Assembly: GCA_000438155.1 (NCBI GenBank)
Contig: FR902934.1
Location: 1-5,676, forward strand
Reading direction: 5' to 3'
DNA from: Firmicutes bacterium CAG:95
GTDB lineage: Bacteria; Bacillota; Clostridia; Lachnospirales; Lachnospiraceae
Length of the DNA: 5,676 nt
Shown: in pieces, positions 1 to 4,833 of the stretch
How the letters are laid out: every line of letters starts with the position of its first letter
How positions within the stretch are numbered: position 1 is the stretch's first letter
Translations under genes and position numbers: made by a program
Notes under the pieces: model-generated
The model's database searches: none
Told to the model about the DNA's origin: nothing
The model's input: the letters and a program-made list of their open reading frames with translations, nothing else

Positions 1-95
1 AAACTCAAACTTCGCCTCCGGCTCGTTTTCGTTAAGTGCTCTACATGAAAAAGCCGTCTCCCGGGCATTTACCTGGAAAACGACTTTGTTTTCAT
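1..95 (-). promoter_or_regulatory. Candidate structured leader element, copy 1 (runs off the left edge)
   Basis: Read on the minus strand, this begins with a hairpin. Bases 95-89 pair with 51-45 (7 bp). An internal loop follows, then bases 84-75 pair with 62-53: all ten positions pair if three G-U wobbles are allowed. Those wobbles would be A-C mismatches on the plus strand, so the structure favours a minus-strand RNA. After the hairpin come the blocks TTAACGAA and GGCGAAG, which recur in the same order after the long hairpin in the alr leader (plus strand, near 1519-1542). By analogy this may be the 5' leader of a minus-strand gene beyond the left edge. That is inference. It could also be a dispersed palindromic repeat with no leader function. 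A weak -10 (TATAAA, minus, 117-112) lies upstream. Confidence 0.4.
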
Positions 96-304
96 TCAAA
101 CAGAATAGCAATTTATATGACGAATGTGATTCTGAATAATTACAATTATTTTATTATACATTCTGTTTTATCATTTATAAGGTGTTCACATACAAGTACT
201 TCTTTATGAAATGCATTCTAACACAATCCATAAATATCGTAAAGAAGTATTTTCCCTTAAAAATTCTTCATAAAAGGTCTTATTATGCATGGAAACAGGA
301 ATTT
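96..304. other. AT-rich intergenic stretch, no gene recognised
   Basis: I see no convincing coding region here. The stretch is AT-rich. It holds an inverted repeat of ten identical bases (197-206 TACTTCTTTA against 240-249 TAAAGAAGTA, 33-nt loop). The second arm could instead pair with 260-269, so alternative foldings are possible. The minus-strand esterase gene ends at its right border. Confidence 0.5.
244..269 (-). terminator. Weak hairpin downstream of the esterase gene
   Basis: Bases 244-247 GAAG pair with 266-269 CTTC, and 249-253 ATTTT with 260-264 AAAAT, leaving one T-T mismatch and a six-base loop. It lies about 36 bp past the esterase stop codon in the direction of transcription. 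The stem is AT-rich and only a short T stretch follows on the minus strand, so this is a poor intrinsic terminator at best. Confidence 0.22.
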
Positions 305-1330
305 TCAAAATTCTGAACGATTATTCTGTTCCAGGAACACAAGTGCCCGTTCCGGCCAGCCCTCCAGCTCTGTGCCGGTTCCGTCCCCGAAACCATGCGC
401 TGCATGGTCTGCTGCATCCAATACCGCCGGAACGCCTGCCTGATCCAGTAACGTTTTTAATAGTTCTGAATCCCGAATACCAACCGTTGCATCATCCCTT
501 CCACAGGCAATATAACAGGGTGGGTAATCACTATCCACATGCTCTGCCACATTGTATTGATGCTGCAGATCTTTATAATTTTCTCCCAACCGGCGAATCA
601 GAAATTCGGCTTCTCCTTCTGGTCTGTCTCCCCATGCAAACAAATCAATAAACGGGTAAATCGGGAAAAGGCAGATTGGTTTCGGTAAGTCTGCTGCCTT
701 CCATCCAATATTCGATGCTCCGTAATTGCACACCAGATTGCCGCCTGCCGAATAACCACCAACCACATAGCCACTTTGTTTTAGATCATATCCCAGTTTC
801 ACATCATTTTGAAAGAGCCAGCGAACCGCTTTCTTTAAGTCCTCCAATGCCACAATCATTGTCTTCGGGCAGGACACCCGGTAGCTTAGTGCAAACACCG
901 AATATCCCTTTTTCACAAAGTGACTTGCTGTCGGGAAGCTCTCTGCTATGTTACAGACCGAATTGTATCCACCACCCGAGGCAAGGACGATCACCGGTTT
1001 CTCCGGATGTAGCTTTTCCGGTTGGAATTCCAGCAGACAGATTTCCTTTTTCTGTGGATCTTCCTGTGCTTCCTCTTCCGAATAAATAAAATGCTGTCTC
1101 ACCCTATCTTGTTCCAATTCATCCAGAAGAAAATTCATTCCTCTCTTGATCCCCTCCGGCAACCAGTTAATCTCCTTTGCTGCCGTAAGCGGCTGATCCA
1201 TGATGGCATTTACATGTTCATTCAGCCAGAGATCCCTGTCCAGACAATAAATCAGATACTGATTCAACGCTCCGATCTCCGGATGATGAAAAATTTCATG
1301 AATGGTAGTATTTAAAGTAATATGAGACAT
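305..1330 (-). CDS. Alpha/beta-hydrolase fold esterase (acetyl-esterase / carboxylesterase-like)
   Basis: A cytosolic 341-residue hydrolase with no signal peptide, likely cleaving a carboxylic ester. The substrate cannot be read from sequence. The nucleophile elbow is GYSAGG with Ser194. The oxyanion-hole loop is ASGGGY at 117-122, where Ser replaces the His of the usual HGGG motif. The acid is Asp279 or Asp280 in CGRDD, and the base is His312 in AAHGFG. This order and spacing fit the esterase/lipase branch of the superfamily (known family knowledge). Residues 1-100 form a charged region upstream of the hydrolase core. I chose the ATG at 1330 rather than the upstream ATG at 1354 because AAGGAGGG lies just in front of it; the upstream ATG has no comparable site and lies close to the likely transcription start. 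The gene is monocistronic, divergent from alr, and driven by a strong promoter at 1372-1400. Function beyond 'esterase' is not supported. Confidence 0.85.
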   Translation of the reverse strand: MSHITLNTTIHEIFHHPEIGALNQYLIYCLDRDLWLNEHVNAIMDQPLTAAKEINWLPEGIKRGMNFLLDELEQDRVRQHFIYSEEEAQEDPQKKEICLLEFQPEKLHPEKPVIVLASGGGYNSVCNIAESFPTASHFVKKGYSVFALSYRVSCPKTMIVALEDLKKAVRWLFQNDVKLGYDLKQSGYVVGGYSAGGNLVCNYGASNIGWKAADLPKPICLFPIYPFIDLFAWGDRPEGEAEFLIRRLGENYKDLQHQYNVAEHVDSDYPPCYIACGRDDATVGIRDSELLKTLLDQAGVPAVLDAADHAAHGFGDGTGTELEGWPERALVFLEQNNRSEF

Positions 1331-1342
1331 CTCCGTAACCCT

Positions 1343-1370
1343 CCTTAAGATCATTCTATACCCTTAAGAT
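1343..1370. repeat. Direct repeat CCTTAAGAT x2, 19-bp period
   Basis: The nine-mer CCTTAAGAT occurs at 1343-1351 and 1362-1370. On the esterase transcript one copy sits at the expected transcription start and the other overlaps the Shine-Dalgarno. Each contains the palindrome CTTAAG. The two-turn spacing would suit a DNA-binding protein, but no regulator is identified and two short copies may be chance. Confidence 0.25.
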
Positions 1371-1371
1371 T

Positions 1372-1400
1372 ACTATACTGAATGTACTTGGATCTGTCAA
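1372..1400 (-). promoter_or_regulatory. Sigma-A type promoter of the esterase gene
   Basis: On the minus strand, TTGACA (1400-1395) and TATAGT (1377-1372) are separated by 17 bp. This gives a perfect -35 and a five-of-six -10, with start expected near 1365. The untranslated leader would be about 35 nt and includes the AAGGAGGG ribosome binding site. Confidence 0.8.
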
Positions 1401-1447
1401 AAAAAAGCGTAAAGAATTTTACAGTTGATGAAAGATTTCCCCAAATG

Positions 1448-1456
1448 TGATATAAT
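1448..1456 (+). promoter_or_regulatory. Extended -10 promoter of alr
   Basis: TGATATAAT is a perfect TGnTATAAT extended -10 element. No good -35 lies at the usual distance: TTGATG at 1425-1430 is 20 bp away. That is consistent with extended -10 promoters needing little -35 contact. Transcription should start near 1463, inside the first arm of the palindrome that follows, so the mRNA would begin with the hairpin. Confidence 0.65.
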
Positions 1457-1572
1457 TTAATGAGCGTTAGAGAAAAACAAGCGACACTGCAAGGTGGCAT
1501 TTGTTTTTCCTACGCTCATTAACGAACATGCGCACGGCGAAGACGTGCAAAGAGTGCGAAGCACAGGCATGT
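1457..1572 (+). promoter_or_regulatory. Structured 5' leader of alr: long hairpin plus three-way-junction-like fold (copy 2)
   Basis: Part one (1457-1522) is a 66-nt hairpin. Arms 1457-1467 and 1512-1522 are perfectly complementary. The stem continues through 1473-1480 with 1501-1508. It is capped by a small stem (1481-1488 with 1493-1498, two-base bulge) closed on a GCAA (GNRA) tetraloop. Part two (1526-1572) has an outer stem 1526-1531/1567-1572 enclosing two hairpins: 1532-1536/1544-1548, and 1554-1557/1561-1564 with a GAA loop. No U-run follows either part, so this is not an intrinsic terminator. It matches no riboswitch or T-box class that I recognise. The blocks TTAACGAA and GGCGAAG, and the arms GAAAAACAA/TTTTTC, recur in copy 1 on the minus strand at 1-95. 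Whether this is a regulatory leader or a dispersed palindromic repeat inserted at the promoter is open. Confidence 0.5.
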
Positions 1573-1620
1573 GAGTATAGCTGAGCCAAAACAACCATAA
1601 TGAAAACGAGGTAAACACTT

Positions 1621-2790
1621 ATGGATTCCACTTTAAAACGAACCTGGGCAGAGATCGACTTAGATGCCCTTTCTCATAATTATCATATGTTACGTGAAAA
1701 AATCGGCTCCGAGGTCAAATTCTTAGGCGTTGTAAAGGCAGATGCCTACGGCCACGGATCGGTTCAGGTCAGCCGTCTCCTGCAGGAACTTGGTGCCGAC
1801 TATCTTGCGGTAAGCAGTATCGATGAAGCTGTTGAACTCCGGCATAATGACATTACAATGCCAATCCTGATCTTAGGCCATACCCCGAAGGAGCAGGTCA
1901 GCCAGTTAATCAAATATCACATTACACAGGCAGTCACCTGTAAAGCAAAGGCTTTGGAATACAGTGAAGAAGCCGTCCGCTGTGGCGGCACACTTAAAAT
2001 TCACATCAAGGTTGATACCGGAATGTCCCGGCTTGGCTACCTTTGTGATGGCGATTACTTTGAAAATGGTGTGGAGGGAATCTGCGAAGGCTGTTCTCTT
2101 CCAGGGCTTAATGCGGAAGGAATCTTCACCCACTTTGCCGTTTCGGATGAACCCGGTGAACAATGCCGTGCTTATACCAAGCATCAGTTCCGGTTATTCA
2201 CCGATGTGATTACACAGGTGGAGGAACGCCTCGGGAAACGCTTCGCCATCCGTCACTGTGCCAACACAGGAGCTGTCGCCCGTTATCCGGAAACCTATCT
2301 TGACATGGTTCGTCCCGGACTCCTGCTCTATGGATACGGAGAATTTGCTGAAGAATTGAACTTGAAGCCGGTCATGAGTCTGAAAGCAACCGTCAGCACG
2401 ATTAAAACCTACCCGGCCGGTACTGCAATCAGCTATGGCGGCATTTATGTCACACCGCATAAGACACGTATAGGTGTCATTCCTTACGGATACGCTGATG
2501 GTTTTTTCCGCTGCCTGTCCAATAAATGCAGCATTATGACTGCCGAAGGTCCCGCTCCCCAGCGCGGCAAAATCTGTATGGATATGTGCATGATCGATCT
2601 GACCGATAAGATGGGCGTGGATGTTGGAAGCGAAGTGGAAATTTTCGGAAAGCAGAATTCCATCAACGACTTAGCTGCCCTTGCAGGTACGATTCCCTAT
2701 GAACTCACCTGCGCCGTCAGCAAGCGAGTTCCCAGAATTTACTACCGGAATGGACAGGTGATTGAAAAAGAATTGTTGTTACGTGGATAA
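1621..2790 (+). CDS. alr: Alanine racemase (PLP-dependent)
   Basis: This enzyme interconverts L- and D-alanine in the cytoplasm, supplying D-Ala for peptidoglycan precursors. The 389-residue protein has normal family length. The N-terminal TIM barrel carries the PLP lysine Lys39 in VVKADAYGHG. Arg137 (VDTGMSRLG), Asn215 (HCANTGA) and Arg231 (MVRPGLLLYG) correspond to conserved active-site and cofactor residues. The C-terminal beta domain carries the second catalytic base, Tyr272 in AISYGG, and the substrate-entry segment GKICMDMCMID. All key residues are present, so the protein should be active. VanT-type membrane racemases share this fold, but there is no membrane domain here. The start has GAGG nine bases upstream. 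The gene is monocistronic with an extended -10 promoter, a 150-nt structured leader and a strong terminator. The neighbouring genes are not cell-wall genes. Confidence 0.96.
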   Translation: MDSTLKRTWAEIDLDALSHNYHMLREKIGSEVKFLGVVKADAYGHGSVQVSRLLQELGADYLAVSSIDEAVELRHNDITMPILILGHTPKEQVSQLIKYHITQAVTCKAKALEYSEEAVRCGGTLKIHIKVDTGMSRLGYLCDGDYFENGVEGICEGCSLPGLNAEGIFTHFAVSDEPGEQCRAYTKHQFRLFTDVITQVEERLGKRFAIRHCANTGAVARYPETYLDMVRPGLLLYGYGEFAEELNLKPVMSLKATVSTIKTYPAGTAISYGGIYVTPHKTRIGVIPYGYADGFFRCLSNKCSIMTAEGPAPQRGKICMDMCMIDLTDKMGVDVGSEVEIFGKQNSINDLAALAGTIPYELTCAVSKRVPRIYYRNGQVIEKELLLRG

Positions 2791-2792
2791 AT

Positions 2793-2828
2793 TAAAGAAG
2801 CGGGAGCATTAACGCTCCTGCTTCTTTA
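2793..2828. terminator. Bidirectional intrinsic terminator between alr and the HTH gene
   Basis: Arms 2793-2807 and 2814-2828 form a 15-bp stem with one G-U pair and a six-base loop (ATTAAC). The stem has a GC-rich core and is A-rich on the left and T-rich on the right, so it can serve alr on the plus strand and the convergent operon on the minus strand. It starts two bases after the alr stop and overlaps the stop codon of the HTH gene. Confidence 0.88.
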
Positions 2829-3467
2829 TATTTCCAGAAGTTCCTCACTTCTACATCCCAATGTCTTTGCAAGACAATACAAATCAAATGCCTTTGTTTT
2901 GTTAATATCTCTTTGACGTTGTTCAAAAAGCTGGATCTGCCGCAGCGGTACTCCCGATAATTCTGCCAGTTCGCGCTGGGATAATCCCGAAGTTTTCCGG
3001 ATTCTCTTTAAATTTGTTTCTACATAATAATGATCCCACAGTTCATTGATCCGTTCCACGAAATGCATCATATCCATTTCATGATAAACCGGATACATTT
3101 CCAGAATCTCACTTATTTTAACGGCATTCACAATTCTGGAAAACGCACGCATGGTATACCATTGATAATATGCCAGACTCCATCCGGTCCAATACTCCGG
3201 TGATTTGTCCAAATACATTTCATCCGGAAGTGCTATGTCGGCAAGTCCTGCATCCTTTATCACTTCCCGCACCAGTTCGCAGCCTGTTTTCCCAACAAGA
3301 TAGGTCGGATTTCCTTCCTGGAACTGCACAGAAACATCTGATACGAGAAACATTGCAAAGAACTGATCGATGTCAAAATCGCACGTATTTACTGCAAAGT
3401 CAAGCATATCCCCTAAAACCTTCTGTGCCATACTAAGATAATCCTCGGAATAAGCGCACATCGTCAT
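2826..3467 (-). CDS. XRE-family helix-turn-helix protein with extra N-terminal domain, putative antitoxin/repressor
   Basis: The protein has 213 residues. Residues about 150-212 form an XRE/Cro-type HTH: LKRIRKTSGLSQRELAELSGV, then RQIQLFEQ, and a final SEELLEI. Residues about 5-75 form an alpha-helical domain with a DFDIDQFFAMFLVS stretch followed by GNPTYLVGKTG. Residues 88-130 contain PEYWTGWSLAYYQWYT. I recall this arrangement as common in Lachnospiraceae HTH proteins, where the N-terminal part is uncharacterised. The gene starts inside the end of the DUF3990-type gene (35-nt overlap), with GGGAGG nine bases before the ATG at 3467. A second in-frame ATG two codons later is a worse fit. 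Tight coupling suggests it neutralises the upstream protein and autoregulates the operon; this is inference. It could instead be a plain regulator. No second promoter is evident. Confidence 0.8.
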   Translation of the reverse strand: MTMCAYSEDYLSMAQKVLGDMLDFAVNTCDFDIDQFFAMFLVSDVSVQFQEGNPTYLVGKTGCELVREVIKDAGLADIALPDEMYLDKSPEYWTGWSLAYYQWYTMRAFSRIVNAVKISEILEMYPVYHEMDMMHFVERINELWDHYYVETNLKRIRKTSGLSQRELAELSGVPLRQIQLFEQRQRDINKTKAFDLYCLAKTLGCRSEELLEI

Positions 3468-4116
3468 TTTCCATGCCCTCCCTCATAATATCAATCATAT
3501 AGAGTTGATTGATGGTATCCTTCTGCAATTTACTCATCCGGTATTCTTTTCTTGCTTCTCGCTCCCGCTCATTTTTCCTGACATAATAAATCTCGCGATC
3601 CACAATTTCACTTCGCACATATTTGATCTGTTCAAACGCCTTTTCACTTTTCAGAACGATCTGTTCGCCAAGTTTTCCTAATCTCATAGCTTCTGACAGC
3701 TTCTCAAGTGAGATCACTCCCGCGACAAAATCCTGTGCAAAAGAAAAATAGGAATCATCTGCACGATAACCTATGATTACATCATATGGAGAAACATCCA
3801 GCAGAAAATGCGTTTTGATGTATTCCTTTGCTTCTTCCGCAATGCTTCCTCTCTGCCAATACGTCCTGTTATCTGCAAGTATTGCAAGCCAGTTTAGAAT
3901 ATGGTATTGCCCGTCATTCAGATTCAGGACTTTCAGACCCGTCAGATCAAACTCATAAACATTCACATATCCACTTTTATTTTTGGCACAGGCCCATTCT
4001 CTTGCAAGTTCAATATTCTCTGTGCAATAAAACTCTTTTCCATAGTCGTTGTTCCGTGCTCCTTTTCCAAACTCCGGAGCTTCTATAATATTTTCTGATC
4101 CATGATATAGCGTCAT
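3433..4116 (-). CDS. DUF3990-type ADP-ribosyltransferase-fold protein, putative toxin
   Basis: The 227-residue cytosolic protein resembles the DUF3990 family. Three segments match the core of PARP-like ADP-ribosyltransferases. LYHGSE (His5) resembles the PARP LWHGSR motif. YGKEFYCTEN (Tyr30) resembles the PARP GKGIYFAD motif. GEQIVLKS (Glu151 or Gln152) resembles the strand carrying the catalytic glutamate in EYIVY. Together these suggest an H-Y-E type NAD-dependent transferase acting on an unknown protein or nucleic-acid target. Other family-like segments are VNVYEFD (51-57), NWLAILADNR (75-84) and YDVIIGYRADDSYF (111-124). Residues 165-227 are a charged helical tail not needed for the fold. 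The ATG at 4116 has AAGGA ten bases upstream. The gene is first in a two-gene operon and its end overlaps the HTH gene. Enzyme activity and toxicity are inferred. Confidence 0.78.
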   Translation of the reverse strand: MTLYHGSENIIEAPEFGKGARNNDYGKEFYCTENIELAREWACAKNKSGYVNVYEFDLTGLKVLNLNDGQYHILNWLAILADNRTYWQRGSIAEEAKEYIKTHFLLDVSPYDVIIGYRADDSYFSFAQDFVAGVISLEKLSEAMRLGKLGEQIVLKSEKAFEQIKYVRSEIVDREIYYVRKNEREREARKEYRMSKLQKDTINQLYMIDIMREGMENDDVRLFRGLS

Positions 4117-4166
4117 ATTTCACGTTTCCTTTTTGATTTTCATATTATTGTTTCGTTGTTGATTAT

Positions 4167-4194
4167 ATTATATCGCTGTAGAGATATTTTTCAA
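4167..4194 (-). promoter_or_regulatory. Promoter of the DUF3990/HTH operon
   Basis: On the minus strand, TTGAAA (4194-4189) and TATAAT (4172-4167) are separated by 16 bp. A second TATAAT overlaps immediately downstream (4167-4162). The start would be near 4160, leaving a leader of about 45 nt before the ATG at 4116. Confidence 0.75.
4170..4187. promoter_or_regulatory. Candidate operator dyad inside the operon promoter
   Basis: ATATC (4170-4174) and GATAT (4183-4187) form an inverted repeat with an eight-base centre, lying across the -35/-10 spacer. A repressor bound here would block the promoter, which would suit autoregulation by the HTH protein of the same operon. The arms are short and AT-rich, so chance is possible. 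Confidence 0.3.
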
Positions 4195-4204
4195 TCTTTT
4201 TTAG

Positions 4205-4550
4205 CTATTTTGCAAAATAAAATAACAAAAGCCACATATCCATATTAGTATAAGATGAGAAGAAGCAGGAGCGCTTCTCATGAAATATCGTACGGAAAAT
4301 GAGTCTTACCAAAGGACCACAATAAAACATCTGGTATAGCAAGGCCATTGGAAAATTCATTCCCCAGGTCTGTACCCACGTTCCGAAGGTTTTATTTTCT
4401 TTAAACAGCAGAGTCGCCGCAAAGCTCATAATCGGACACATAATACAGCAAATACAGATCGAAATTGCATAAGTAATAAACTGTGGCGGGTCATCCGGTC
4501 TCATTACCGTAAACGCCAGTATTTTAGCAATGAAATTTGTTTTTGGGCAT
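4205..4550 (-). pseudogene. Broken DUF2798-like small membrane protein gene
   Basis: The start is unambiguous: GAGGAGGA lies seven bases before the ATG at 4550. Reading from it gives only MPKNKFHC and a stop at 4526-4524. The remaining protein is in a different frame, open from about 4549 down to 4205. It reads IAKILAFTVMRPDDPPQF, then two hydrophobic segments (FITYAISICICCIMCPIMSF; NFPMALLYQMFYCGPLVRLI). The MCPIMS and NFPMAL..Q..GPLVR..F pattern resembles the second half of the two-repeat DUF2798 family as I recall it. The first repeat (roughly 60 residues) appears to be absent, so one out-of-frame deletion just after codon 6 could explain both the missing half and the frameshift. Alternatively the A5 run at codons 3-4 gained a base. 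The internal ATG at 4504 has no ribosome binding site. The hydrophobic tail after residue HEKR may be unselected sequence. Confidence 0.65.
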
Positions 4551-4556
4551 AATAAA

Positions 4557-4610
4557 TCCTCCTCATGATAACATTAAATTTCATGTGTTGTTCGTTATCA
4601 TCCCGGAGGA
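4557..4610 (-). promoter_or_regulatory. Hairpin sequestering the Shine-Dalgarno of the DUF2798-like gene
   Basis: On the minus-strand transcript, TCCTCC (4610-4605) pairs with GGAGGA (4562-4557), and ATGATAAC (4601-4594) pairs with GTTATCAT (4572-4565). A small internal loop separates them and the terminal loop is 21 nt. The GGAGGA arm is the gene's own ribosome binding site, so the fold would hide it. This could be a translational control element or part of a dispersed palindrome. Confidence 0.5.
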
Positions 4611-4674
4611 TTGTGCGTTTCCAATTTAAACCATATTTCTGTTCCGTCAAGCGACGCGAGATTTATCATAACAT

Positions 4675-4688
4675 ATCTGAAGTCAGAT
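4675..4688. promoter_or_regulatory. Short perfect dyad, possible operator
   Basis: ATCTGA (4675-4680), the two bases AG, then TCAGAT (4683-4688) form a perfect inverted repeat in the intergenic region between the divergent DUF2798-like gene and xth. It could be a binding site for a dimeric regulator of the broken gene. No -35/-10 pair of good quality is visible next to it. Confidence 0.25.
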
Positions 4689-4756
4689 TGTAAGTGTTTT
4701 TTATTTTAGATTCTACTTTATTTCCACCATTTCCGGTTCGAGATTTTATTTTCATA

Positions 4757-4786
4757 TTGCAGGAATGATCCGTCATCTTATATAAT
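4757..4786 (+). promoter_or_regulatory. Promoter of xth
   Basis: A perfect -10 TATAAT lies at 4781-4786. A weak -35 TTGCAG (4757-4762) lies 18 bp upstream. The start would be near 4793, giving a leader of about 40 nt that includes AAGGAG at 4821-4826. Confidence 0.6.
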
Positions 4787-4833
4787 GATGAGGAGAATTG
4801 CCATTCCGGCAAATAATCAAAAGGAGTATTTTT

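Noticed and set aside
45..120. Short open frame on the minus strand running off the left edge from an ATG near 68.
   Set aside because: It has no ribosome binding site and its sequence is dictated by the hairpin and following blocks, so it is better explained as a structured non-coding element.
289..1315. Several open frames on the plus strand (for example 289-651, 676-1089, 1022-1315).
   Set aside because: They lie antisense to the well-supported esterase gene, have low-complexity Pro/His/Ser-rich translations, and lack convincing ribosome binding sites.
1457..1522. Long palindrome before alr considered as an intrinsic terminator or attenuator.
   Set aside because: No T-run follows either arm and the extended -10 promoter abuts it, so it would be at the very 5' end of the transcript rather than at an end point.
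1457..1620. T-box or known riboswitch upstream of alr.
   Set aside because: No T-box consensus (such as TGGNACCGCG), specifier arrangement or known riboswitch core was seen.
1621..2790. VanT-type serine/alanine racemase of glycopeptide resistance.
   Set aside because: There is no N-terminal membrane acyltransferase domain and no van neighbours. Length and motifs fit ordinary Alr.
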